The translations under genes and the position numbers were made by a program. From contig ML133496.1 of the NCBI GenBank assembly GCA_003864495.1, positions 2,385,631 to 2,449,630 on the forward strand: 64,000 nucleotides of DNA, given 5' to 3'. Below, one piece after another: positions 1 to 12,200 of the stretch (its first letter is position 1; each line of letters opens with the position of its first letter). The stretch is from Nemopilema nomurai. Lineage: Eukaryota; Cnidaria; Scyphozoa; Rhizostomeae; Rhizostomatidae. A model generated the notes under the pieces. That model worked only from the letters and a program-made list of their open reading frames with translations. It was not told the DNA's origin and did no database searches.

Positions 1-1150
1 CGGAGTCATTTTAAAACGCATATCAATCATATGAAAGCGTTTGCAGCGAATCACACCAACACTCAAAGGATTCGCAGAATAGCTTGGCTACCTTGAACCT
101 GCATCTCGGAAAACCTGTATCTATGTTTCATCGTATCGTATCCACTGATTTTGTAGTTTGTCAAGAAGGTTTGTGAATGTTTGTCGCATCACCTGTAAAT
201 AAACCATTAATGAAGTTAATGAAGTAATTTTATGTACTTGTCTTTGAATCATGAAATTAAAGTCGATTCCCTTTACTTTTTTGTCACAGGTTGTTTGTAT
301 GGAAGCGGGGAAAGTAAGAAAATAGGAACACTTCTCTGAGGCTAGGAAGCTAAAGAATGCCTGCATTTTACAGGTTGCAAAAGGTCACTTCCTGAGCCTT
401 TTTAAATAGGCACAACGGTGTATTGGGACTAATTATTTCATTTTGAAAAACCACACAGTATTTTGAGTTTTTGTATGTATGGTAACATTTGGTGCCCTCC
501 ATCGTTCATTTTTTCCTGGTCAACAGTCTTGTACGTTTCAGAACCACAAACTATTCGTCCGAGTAAACAAAAGGAAAACTCATCAAGCTCGTTTAAACCG
601 GATGGGTATGAAATCGATCTTGTTTTGTTGCCATTGAAATCCAATCGCGACTTCCCTCGTCCTTCCTGGAAACGGCGATTCCTCTCTTATTAACAATGAC
701 TGTTGACGGATCTTCTTAATCCCCTCCGAGGCTACAGATGTGATGCTATAACAATGCGAAGATCTGAAGTGTAGGTATAGTGCAAAAAGGCCAGCTTGAA
801 CTATTGTCATTGACGATGCTTCCAGCGCTAAAGGAAGCCATTGCTTGATACAGGAAGATCTGTTAACAGTGCTGGCTCAGTTGCTGTTTGCCGCCATATT
901 GGTTGCTATGCAAAGAATAGTAGTTCTTCGCTCAGTCGCTCCACAGTCGTCTCCAAAACAGGTTTGAAGCGATGCTAATCCGTTTTTAATGAGCTTTTTT
1001 ACACTAGTTTCCTTAGCTGTCCATGGCAATGCAGCGTGAATGTTTGCACGCGAGTTGGAAGGCTCGAAACCAACATTAGCTGAAAATGGACGCACAGACT
1101 ACACAATTATTGAGACAATTTTCAATTTTCGAAAGTTTAAAATTTATGTT
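1..1150. other. Left-edge region without a recognised gene
   Basis: AT-rich sequence with short open frames on both strands. The most protein-like is on the minus strand at 438-644 (68 codons, containing KTVDQEKMNDGGHQMLPYIQ), but an equally long plus-strand frame (463-693) covers the same bases. I see no convincing splice pair and no family match. It could hold an exon of a gene lying to the left; I would not call one from this sequence alone. Confidence 0.4.
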
Positions 1151-1166
1151 GCCCCTGTAAATTCAA

Positions 1167-1258
1167 ACCCCTCCCCCCTCTGAATCAATGTTGGAATTGT
1201 AGTTGAATAACACACGCTTCAAAAGTATGCATTCAACATTGCATTAGGGGAGAGGGAA
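1167..1258. repeat. Imperfect inverted repeat, about 30-bp arms
   Basis: A left arm at about 1167-1197 (C-rich, then CAATGTTGGAAT) and a right arm at about 1231-1258 (ATTCAACATTGCATTAGGGG) are near reverse complements around a loop of roughly 33 bases. It lies just left of two other inverted-repeat structures. It is probably a small non-autonomous element or its remnant. No coding content. Confidence 0.5.
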
Positions 1259-1302
1259 TTATTTTTCACGGTAAAAATGAAATTATAACTTTTCGTAAAA
1301 AC

Positions 1303-1449
1303 AGGGCCTCCGACGAAGGGGGGGGGGGTGCCGGGGGGCCATGGCCCTCGCACTTTTTTGTAAAACAATAGAGCTTTTCTAAATATCTTTTGTTATGATT
1401 GTTAAAATCTTCCTTGGCCCCTCCACTTTCCAACCTGCGTCGGAGCCCT
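1303..1449. repeat. Short inverted-repeat element with a poly-G run
   Basis: The sequence AGGGCCTCCGACG at 1303-1315 is mirrored by CGTCGGAGCCCT at 1438-1449, so a 147-bp segment is bounded by 12-13-bp inverted arms. Inside are an 11-G run (1318-1328), a GGGGGGCCATGGCCC palindromic stretch, and a second weakly mirrored pair, GGCCCTCGCACTTT and GGCCCCTCCACTTT. It looks like a small dispersed repeat family member. The family is not identified. Confidence 0.5.
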
Positions 1450-1548
1450 TGAATAAGTTTCAATTTGTGTCCTGGATTGTATGTCCGACCAAAACATACT
1501 CCGTTTTCGTTCTGTAGGTCCATTTCGTATTTTTAGGATTTGAGTTAC

Positions 1549-1992
1549 GCCTGGTTTCCATATAGCCGTTAGGCTGCCTGCGACTGATTTCTGCCATCCT
1601 CCACCTTCGGCAAATGGAAACGTTTTGTTTGCAATTGCCCGCGAAATCGGGAACTATGCCGGTAACTAGGTAAAATTTGAGCGGGAAAAACTGGCGGGCA
1701 AAATTCAGCAACAAAAATGCAGGCTCTATTTCAATTGGTTCTTGCACTTCACATGATTCGTTTGAACAAAAGAATGCCGCAGGCAAGGTGTTTCCATTTG
1801 CAATTTGTCTGCCGACGGTACCGGGAGTCAACAAGTTCAACTTTCTCCCGGCAGTCTTACGGCACTTCAAACAGCTGCCTGCGGTACCGCGAGAAAGCGT
1901 TTCCATAAAGAATTATCTGCCGACGATACCGTAGAGATGGAAGATGGCAGAAAGCAGTCGCAGGCAGCCTTACGGCTATACGCAAACCAGGC
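1549..1992. mobile_element. 444-bp foldback (MITE-like) element with 54-bp terminal inverted repeats
   Basis: The left end at 1549-1602 begins GCCTGGTTTCCATATAGCCG. The right end at 1939-1992, read on the other strand, begins GCCTGGTTTGCGTATAGCCG. The two 54-bp arms match at nearly every position. The interior repeats motifs such as CTGCCGACGGTACCG / CTGCCGACGATACCG and has no intact transposase, so this is a non-autonomous DNA element. A clear target-site duplication is not visible; the 8 bases outside each end, TGAGTTAC and TTTGCTAC, agree at only 5 positions. Open frames across the element (for example 148 codons on the minus strand, 1460-1906) are by-products of the repeat. Confidence 0.8.
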
Positions 1993-3201
1993 TTTGCTAC
2001 AAAAGTAATAACAAAAGTTTGCGCGGCGGAAATGCAGGTTGCACTTTTAGCTTTAGGTTCACCAGAGCGAAAGCCATTTTAAATTATTTGCATTTATTTA
2101 CTTAAAAGCCCAGAGAAGTAATTCAAAATTGCGCTATGAATCGAACTAGCCAGAACTCGTGCAAGGAGATATGTCATCTGACCAAGCTAAAGAAATGCGA
2201 AAATAGCCAATGGCGCAAGGATCGCTGGAATTTGTGATCCTGAGATCCTTGCGTATTAATGGCAACTGCCTTTTAGCGTCTATTGCAACAATTTTCGACC
2301 AGTATAGACACTTCCTACCTCGATCACCCACCATTTTTTCCATCAGCTTCTCGCCAAAGCCGGAAACAAACTAATGAATACAAGGAGCAGATGAAATTTT
2401 GTCAAAAGAATGTAATACCTTCTCGTATTTTCTTTAAGAACAATAACATAACTAAATAACGAACTAATCATATATCTATAGATAATAGGGACATCAGAAA
2501 CCCCTAAGAACTTTCTCAACATAACATACGTATGTAATCATTGAATGAAAAAACAATATATGTTACAGCGTTCTTTACAAAATCTTTAATTCTATCATAT
2601 AAGTGTACACATAGCTATGCACAGGTGCGTTTGATAAGAAAATCGCTCAGTTTAATTTATAGTCTGATGCACGTTGAAAAACAAAATTTTTGGAAGCGAT
2701 TACGCCTTGGATGGTGATTGGCTCTGGAACATTCGACGTCAGAATGAGAACCAACGCGACAATGGCTTCTTTACATGTTGACAAAAGCGCTGGCGACTTT
2801 GAACAACGCCACAGAAGAATACGACGAATGGCCCAATTAAAAATGGCAACTGTTTCACAACGGTGGTTAAAGGTCGCAAACTTAGAACCTTATGGTCGAT
2901 GCTACGACTATGTTATACGCGCGAAGACTTCCTAAGAGTAAACTCTGAAATTATCAGTTGTTAAAGAACGGCACAAATGTCTTAGCGAACAAATCAAAAA
3001 CTGAGTTTAACTGGAACAGAATTGCTTCTTTTTGCTCACAATAACTGAAGCGGTCGTCGTGTAAAACAAATTGTCATCGAATATTCTACCAATATGATAT
3101 CATGCACTGTTTACCGACCCATTGATGTCTTTGGGAATCACCATCACGCCTTTTAGCTCGCAAAGCGTTACTGGGTTTGCGTATCCACCAGTTAGTGTAC
3201 A
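1993..3201. other. Intergenic DNA downstream of MOV10L1
   Basis: No gene recognised. A plus-strand frame of 81 codons at 2690-2935 has no start context, splice partner or family resemblance that I can support. On the minus strand the nearest canonical AATAAA past the MOV10L1 stop is at 2093-2098, about 1.1 kb away, so the true polyadenylation site is unclear. Confidence 0.4.
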
Positions 3202-6200
3202 TTAGGCCCAAGAGTCGCTAGACCCAGCTTCAAATTTCAATCCGCTTCGAATATACTTGGATACATTGGGATCATCCAGGTTTTCATCCTTCGAATCCGG
3301 TACTTTCTTTCGCCCGGTTTTTCCGTCACCTGGAACTTCGTGTTTACTCTCTGTATCGTCCGGGACAGCACCCAACATTCTGAGTGCCGCATCGAAGCTG
3401 TCCTGTACGAGAATTTCCATGAATGTTATGATAGTAAACGCACAAGATAAACAATTTTTACAAAAGCCAATCATCATGTAAATATCATGATATTGGGATC
3501 TTGTTTCATTCTATATTTCCTTCTACAAAGACTTAAAAATAATAACCAAAATTTTTTCAAACATCACCCTACATTGTCGCCTTTGCTTTACTTCATATTA
3601 TTAAGTAGTGATTCTCACTTGTTTTATTGTCTAAATAATTGTTAAGAAACACATTGGCCACGTTAATAAATAATAGGATAGAAACAAAGATCTAGCAAAA
3701 AAGATCATGTTAAAAATATTTGCAAGATTAAATACTGAAAAACGAAACTAATACCTTGACTTGAGGATCATTTAACGAAGGTAATTCGCAGCCAACGAAG
3801 GCTGAGTTTGCCACACTGTATTGGACCAGGGAACACCAAAAAGGATCCTGAGAAAATTTAGCAAATACATCTTAAAACAAAGCAGTGTCGTTATAGTAAT
3901 TTTTGCTTGATATTTCTTTCTCTTTTCTTTGTACACATCAAGATTTATATCTCAAAATTCCCAGTATACCACTACATGCCATCTTTTAATGAGAGTTTAT
4001 AAACTAAACCCATTCAGACAAAATCTATATCTCTTTACCATAGTGCAATTGTGACGAGGGGTTGAACAGACACTTACAGGGAGTCCGAGGAACAGTTTTC
4101 CTTGTGAAGGTAAGCTTCAGATTGATTTCTTTCGCTATGTTTTTGGCGGAAAGCTGCCTGGCTTCTGGGAGAGGCGGAAAGGCCTATCTCTAATCGTTGT
4201 TCAAAGAAGAATCCTCAAGCGCGCCTTTACTCTGATTTCCACTACTATTATTTTGGGCGGGAGTCATTTTGAAATTGAGACCGTAACTGAAGTCTTATCC
4301 AGTAGACCAACAAAGCATTGTTATCATTTCATTCATGGATAAAGGGGTGGAAAGGCGAGACTGGTCTTCAGATTGTTAGAAACAGGGACCAGTTGTGGGG
4401 CCAGCAATCGTTCTGTGACGAGGGAGGGTGTGGGGGTAGGTAAAAAGGGGTTAATCGGGGTAACGACTTTGTAACATAAGCCGGTGTCTTTTGACATCTA
4501 GAAAGGCCTATTTCTACAGTATTTATAACCACTTCAGCTAACGTGTTCCCTAGAAATTTCCCACAGAAACAATGAGATCTATTTAGAAATGGCTGAGGGG
4601 CGCTGTCCCCAAGTTACCCCCGTGGCACCGCTAAAAACCATGTGATCGACAAGCTTTCCCATGATGGCTCTCTTAAAGAGTTAAAACATTGGTGTTGGCG
4701 GTTCAAAATGGCATGGCAAACGGTACACGGGTAAAAACAGTTTTTGCAAGAACTCCTAACGATTGGTCTACGTACCCTGCAGAGGATGTGGGGGTTTCCA
4801 ATGACGATCAGTAATGCTTGGGCCCTTGTGATCGCTACATTGAATCTCTTAGGGTTGCTGAGAAAACCCAGCGTATGTCTCTGGTCGAAGGTTACAAAAG
4901 ATTCGTTTGAGCGAACCTAAAAGAAGAAGGCTGTGATAGATAAAAAGATCGTATCTAAAGAGATCAAGCTATAGGTTTTGAAGCAACTACAAAGATTAGG
5001 TTAGGTAGAAGTGGCCAGGATTAGAAAAACAGATCTTCAGTGTCTATTAAAAGGCTTTGGTTACTTACGATATTTCAAAGCTGCTACAACTCATTGGTAA
5101 TGAAAAAGGGGGCAGCATGTATGATTTAAGAATAAGAGAAATGGTTACGATATATATGATGTACACTTGGGGGACAACTTTCCTAGAACTACAGCATGTT
5201 GCGATGTCGGATGTAGTTACCCCCGTCATCAGCATAACCTCTGAACCAAACACCCCTTGTTTCGTCAGCTTGGACCATTCGCTCGTAGATTTATGATACA
5301 AGTCTCCTGTGTCCTGTTTATCTTGCGGTAACAGTGACAGGAGGGGTTAATGCAATGACAGTGTTTTTGGCCTGTTACTGTTTACAACTTCTGTTGGGCA
5401 GAAAGAGGCCAGCCTTGGGCCAATGGGAAAAAATGGACTGGAACCCATTCACACTTTCACGTAGATTAACCTTGCCTATTTGCCTTCATCTCTCGTCCTA
5501 AGCGAGGCTTCCGTTCAACCAGGAGTTAAAGACAATATGGTTCAGTGCGCTTTTCACCTGCAAACTCGATCATCCTACCAAATTATTTTCATACTTTGCA
5601 AAAGATCTTTGTGAAATGGAAGAACATGAATACTTCGAAGAGACCAAGTACACTAACAGAAAATAGCATTTAGTAAGACGCTGACCGTCGAAATGATGAT
5701 AACTTGTCTCTCCTGTCCTTGAAACTCCTCAACTGACCCAACTTTGATCCCGCTTAAGTTGACACTCTCAAGAACAAGCCTGATCTTCTCAACCTTGAAA
5801 AATAAGCCAAAAATTAGACAACCAAATGCAAAGATATTTATTACACGCTTTGATTGGCGTGACAAAAAGATGCCTCAGGCCCAACATAAAGATTGCAATA
5901 AATACTGATAGGCTAAGTCTATACTCGAAGACAAGATGTTTGCAAAACAGGATCCTTATACAGAAATATCGTTTTAATAAAGCGCTTTGAGAATTGTGGA
6001 ACAATTGCATATAATTCCCCAGGCGTCGAATATCCACCTCATGCGTGAAAATTAAAGTCTTAAATTAAACTACCTTGATCTGCCTACCAGGTTTTAAAAA
6101 TGCTATGTCTTCGTCATATAGCAGAGCTAACGAAGTGGAGCAGTCATCAGTATTCAAGGGCCTAGGCCTTAGTAGCTGCCTCTTCGTAGACAAACCCTCA

Positions 6201-9200
6201 CGTAATGTTTTGATTATTGATCCAGAGTAAGATTAAATTATTAAGCCCTGCCTTCAGACATATTCATAGGCAGAGTGTTTAATAGTTGTCTACAATACAC
6301 CAATATTCATTCATACAAAGCCCAATCAATCATTTATTATATCAAAGGTAGTGAGTTGCAACTCCCAGTTCTGGCTGTGTGTTTATCTAAATCGAGGCCA
6401 GTTTTGAAAGGAGGCTGTTGACGAATTTACCTGTTTCCTGTAAGGTGTGATAATGCCAATATCATCAAGGGATACTTCCTTGTTAGGATGACTGATCACG
6501 TGTTGAACGTATTTCAGAACCTGCATCACCTCGGCAGGGTTAAACCACGACGGACTGTTGCCCTCCCTCATGTCTTCACCCTGTTACGGAAATTGTCTCC
6601 AAATTTTCAATAAATGCTTGACAGATCGAAAAACTCTAAACTGAGCACAGTTCAGAATGCCCAAACGTATTTTGATTTTATCTATAATTCATATATAAAG
6701 CCTTGTCATGTGCTTGGAATTTCATATAAACTGGCATTAAAAGAAAACAACGATTCAACTCCGAACATAACATTTTTCTTATGTGTATAAAATTCAAAAC
6801 TTAATGCAAGGTATTACTTTACAAAAAGGGTCATGCGCAGCAGGAACTGCGGAGGCGGACCTGCTTTACAACAGATCAAGTTGTCTTTAAGAAATATAGG
6901 CTTCACTGAAGTACGCAAGAACACTTTGATTAGATTTGAGAATTGTGAGAAACAAAAACGATTTGAGCATTCCTAACCCGCACTCCGTGGAATACAAGTG
7001 GGAACTTCTTATTTGGTAGAAAATCCGCATCGATGAAAGAGTTGATTAGGTCTGAGCTGGCGAACCGTCGTAGTTCACCGTGGTAGAAAATGGAAGAGGA
7101 CAAGTTGAGCAGTGATTCGTGGGACCTGGAGAAAAGAAAGCGAGCCATGAACGGAGCCGTAAAAATGAGTTTCTTGAGGGAAATTATTCAACTTAGGGGT
7201 AACAGCTTTGACATTTAGCACTCAAGCTTTGACATAAAAGTGTATTTATAAAATGCAAACAAAAGAAGGTGTATGATCAAGAGTATTTTTAACTATGGTA
7301 GAACAAGAATAATTCGTTAGGTAGAACGAGGTATTTTTATTGTATAAAGACAAGGAAACTCTCTTATCCCTGAGGATAAAGTAATTGGAAGAAGATAATT
7401 CTGCGGAGTCAGAAAAGTGAAATCTAGTCGCGCATTCTTGAATGCAAATTGGAGGTCGATGCATACCTATAATTGTTGACAAGCTTGGTAACAAGTAATG
7501 GATTATAGCAACCATCGCTGGCGAATTCGAGTTCGTTTCGTGCGTACAATGGCCTAGATATCAGCCTCTCCAACATCGATGTTCCCAGACCAAACTGAAG
7601 TGACACTCCGGACTGCAAAACTGGGCCTAACTGATACGGATCACCAGCTAGTACCACCTGGAACCAAAATGGACGACTTCGTAGGCGAAAATGACACTGC
7701 TTATGAAGAAATTGGCAAGGTAAAACACACGAGTAAGAAGCCAAGGTTGAAGAAACTGCAGTATGGAGAATCAGGGTAGGTACAATGGGCTAGTCTTTCT
7801 CTTGTTTTGAACTTGTAGAAATCGCCAGCAGGAAACGCAAAAATTTGTGAAGTCAGAAGGCAAAGTTAAATATGCTAAATTTTGAGCTTGTTAGAAGCAA
7901 ACTAACCGTACAGTTGTTTAACACAAACAAATCAAAGTAAATGACAAAGGCTAATCTATTTATTCCAAATAGAGATGTAAGGGAACCTGTCCATCTTCAT
8001 TTCCAGCTAACATACCGGCCGCAACAAGGCATTCCGGTTCGGTACATTGTCCAGCCTACGGTCAAAGAGCGAATAAGGTACCATGACTATTGTAATATAT
8101 GGCTATGACGAATACAGTGCCATATGATACAAAACAATACTTCATCATGATCATTAACTTAAGTCACAATAATACACATGTAAGTCAAATCAAAAAAGTT
8201 TGCTATCCAATAGGAATTATTTTAAAAAGATGATTCTACGAGTCGTATTAATAAAAAAAGTCCTGTACCAGCCTTCTTCAAGCCAACATTATAGGGACGA
8301 AATGTGATACATATAAGTAGTAAAATATTTTTTAACTAAGTCCAGGCCTATCTTTAGTTAATTCTTCACGTATTTAGAATATTATTAAAGTGGGATACAA
8401 GCCAACCAACCTCATCAACAAAGACATGTGTGAAATGACCGGACTGCAATCCGGCACAGTACAAAATACCGGCCATGGAGCAGGTGCAAACGATCACCCG
8501 GTAGCGACACGTGAGCATAATGTCATCCGTGTCATTCGTGCTAAAGTCTTCGATCACTTCCGGGATTTCCTGACTTCGCTGAAAAGCATTCAGGCGAATC
8601 AGCTCACCTTTGGAAAATTCCTTGCTCTCCACAAGACGTTGGGCCTAAAGAGATATTCAATCTTTTCAAAAAGGTGAAAATGCAATTATTTACAAGTCTT
8701 TGTATTATCAAAAAGAATCAATCATCGGTATCCTCATGTTACCATTCTTGGAATTCAAGCTCGGATATAAATTTTTGCTCGAGCTTTGGTTATCACTCAA
8801 CGTCTCAATACAAAATATGGTCAAAGAAAAAGCAATAATTAGAAGTTTACTGGATACTTCATAAGGTGATAAGATTGTCACCCTGGACATTCTAAAAAGG
8901 AATATTTCATAAAGATCAATAGTACTTAGAGGTGGGTAATGTTTTGAAACATACGCTTTTTATGGCAACTTTTCAAAGCGCTTTCTCTAAAATCGGATCC
9001 AGTTTCTACCATATTTAAATGGAAATTTCCTGAACTACTAAACTTGACTTTAATGCTGGGAAAGGTCAGTTTGACTTTATGTTTTCTTGGCCATAGAGAG
9101 CAGGTTCACTGCCTTGCTTCTTCCAATGATTTTAAGAAAGCCTGGTTCCTTCACAAAGTTAAACATTTGAAATGTATATTTGGATACAGAAGTTGAGAAT

Positions 9201-12200
9201 ATCTTTGCAGAAACGCTGTACGAAAATGAAAACTCTTTAAAATACAACTTAAAAAGGTTACTGCTAGCTTGTTTACTTACAATGAGATCAGAAGCGCTGT
9301 TCGAAGGAGCACAAGCGAGAATCCGAGCAAAGCGCAGTGTCTTGTGGATCTGCAGAATCGCCTCTACCAATGTGACAGTTTTCCCGGTGCCCGGTGGACC
9401 AAAAAGAAGATACGGGGTTGGCCTGCCCTGCGCAGCGACGATTCGCCTCACTGCCGCTCTTTGTCTCTCGTTCAAACGTTTGTTAAAAATAGTCAGCTCT
9501 AAGGAAGGGAATTAAGATTTCAGAGGAATCAAGGAGTTGCCACAAAAATGCACTACATAAATTTTGGCAGCAAACAGAACACGCCCGGTACTGGGAAAGC
9601 GAGCAAAATCAAGGTTCTTTTTGAAGAGAGCAGCACATGATTGCAAGTGACAGGTGACAAAGACAGAGCCAGCTTGTCAAAGGCTCAATTCGTTCCTTGG
9701 AGCATTTGGTGACATTAACAGGATGCAACACACCTTTAGAAATTCTCTAACTTTAGAAATTTTTACTTCAGGGATAGTGATAGGCGTTAAAGCTTTCGAT
9801 ATAAACGGTGTAATCATAAATGTACGTTAAATACCTGCTGGCCTCCTTCGCAAATTGTCTGTCAGAGGAGGTTTCTTTTTCAAGACAGTCGGAAATAGAA
9901 CTGGAAGAGGAAACGAAATTTCAAAGCCTACAGCTTAATAATTATTCTAGTTCCAGATGTAATAAAGACCAAATCGTTCCTTAAACGGATAGACATGCAA
10001 TTCCGACGAAGATAACATTGCCTTTATCAAGGTAGAACAGAACCGTTTGGAAATGCAAAAGTTGATTTAGGCCGATCGAGAAAGGTAACACTAACCCTCC
10101 GTGCCAAGGTCCGCTCCATATTCCACTGCCTGATGGCATCTCCTTATGGTTGTTCTGTAGAAAAAGACACAGATGTGTCAGCATAACTATTGCAACCGCG
10201 CGAATCGCTTCTGCCAAACCTATTCTATAAATAAAAAACATGTACAGCGTTGCCAACGTGGCATCCAGCACTTCATGGCAGACGGCACTACATTGACCGT
10301 GTAGCGACCCCAATATAAATGGCGTTAACGACTAAAACACAAATGAACCATAACACAGAACAACAGAGCAAAATACCTGTTGAAAAAGAACTGAACATTG
10401 CAATCTTCACTTCGATAGATATCATGGAAACTTTTGCTGAATTTCAAAAGAACGTCCTCTGCTCTCACCTGAAAAATAACAAGAACTCTCAAAATTCATT
10501 ACTGGTATCGAAAATTCGTCCATAGAAATACGTCCCTAGTAGTTGTCTGCTCTCCCAGCAATAGTGTAATCAGTAAAATAGCGTATCAAATATTATTTCT
10601 CTACTTAATTTGACTTCAAATAGTCACCCCAAAATGCATGAACCACTGCAAAATTTGACATTCATAATTTTAACTTGACATCTAACTGCGATGGTATAAA
10701 AGTTGTAAAAGATATTTAACTGAACCTTTCAAGAAACTAACCCTTTCTTTTAAAAGAATGCGAGAAAACAAGCAATAAATATAAAGCACTGTAGCGATGA
10801 ATGAGTGGAGAAAAATATATTTTGGCTACTTTAGCTTCCAATGATTCTAAAGTTATACTGATAGACAACGTATGCCTTTTGGTTACCTCGTGAACACAGC
10901 CTTCATATCTCGGTGAATCCAAATGAGAGTCTACAAGATATAAACTTCTGGTGAAAACATGAAGGTGTCAGTGACACTTCTTCATCTTAAGCGAGATCCG
11001 GCTTGAAACTTTGCCCAATTTTTGTGGCAAAGTGGCCTACCTTCCGTTGCCAAGGAATGACTTCCTCAACAAATATGCGATTTCTTAAATAAATTAAATG
11101 GCGAAATACACAATACAGCTAAAGGCCTGAATCTTATACGGGCCTTACTGGGAAAATTATGAAGATGTGTGTTCACTCGTTGAGCATTTCAGGCGTGCAA
11201 TGGCGTGCAACTCCATAAAGTTGGAAACCAATAAGGTGTACATCCGTGAACGAATTTAACATATTCTATAAGACTTCTGTCATGTACTGCTTTGACTCGA
11301 ACGTTTTTCTCAAAACTGTCCAACAACAAGAATCAGCCCACAAACATCAATATGGGTCAGCTTTATGTGTTTTTCTTGAACTCGTCTTTTTGTTACTAGC
11401 ACCTAATTTTTGTTAGTTTATTTTGTATTCAAAATCATTTTACCTAACATATTAAAAGGTGTGCGATAACTCGCACTTCTAGGGGAAGGAAGGTGTGCGC
11501 CAACGCGTGCTAGAGCGATTGCACGCCATTCCTAGTTATGCCTGCAAATATGCTAAACATGTCATAAGAATAAGCTGGTTGATACAAACCAGTAACATCA
11601 AGAACTATTCGGTCGCCAATGAGCACTGATGGTCTTCCCTCAGCTAGGCCTGGAACAATCAAAACCAAATATTCTCCAAGATGACGCAGCGTTACCTACA
11701 ATAATATAACAAATTAAATGCTTTTTCTCACAAATAAAATGTCTAATTTATATTCTTATTATCTAAATGACCTATATTATCTAATTAAATGTCTAATACT
11801 CTTCTCTCTTGATTAGGGTGTTTTCAGGTATCAATTCAATTTGATATGTGATGTACTTTAAACTTGCATAAATATTACATACTGTTTTGATGTAACACAA
11901 TATATGAAGACTGATGTTTGTTTTCATTGCTGAGTTACCTGTAAGACATTCAAAATGGCATATTTTGCTGACGAAGCCTTTAAAAGCAACTGAAATCTTG
12001 TCAATATATGATTATGGGTCTCACCCTTTCCAAATCAAACTCTCTCATTTCTTCCGCCATTTCAATCTCCTCTGTGAACAGCAATGCATCTAGCTTTGAT
12101 CTGTGATTTTTCATAGAAAGTGGCTGCAAAAATCAAACACAGAATTAGAAAACAAAGAGCCATAAGTGGTGACTAAAGCCATCACAAAAGATAAGTCATA

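Noticed and set aside
1460..1934. Long frames on both strands, including 148 codons on the minus strand
   Set aside because: They lie largely inside the foldback element and arise from its repeats.
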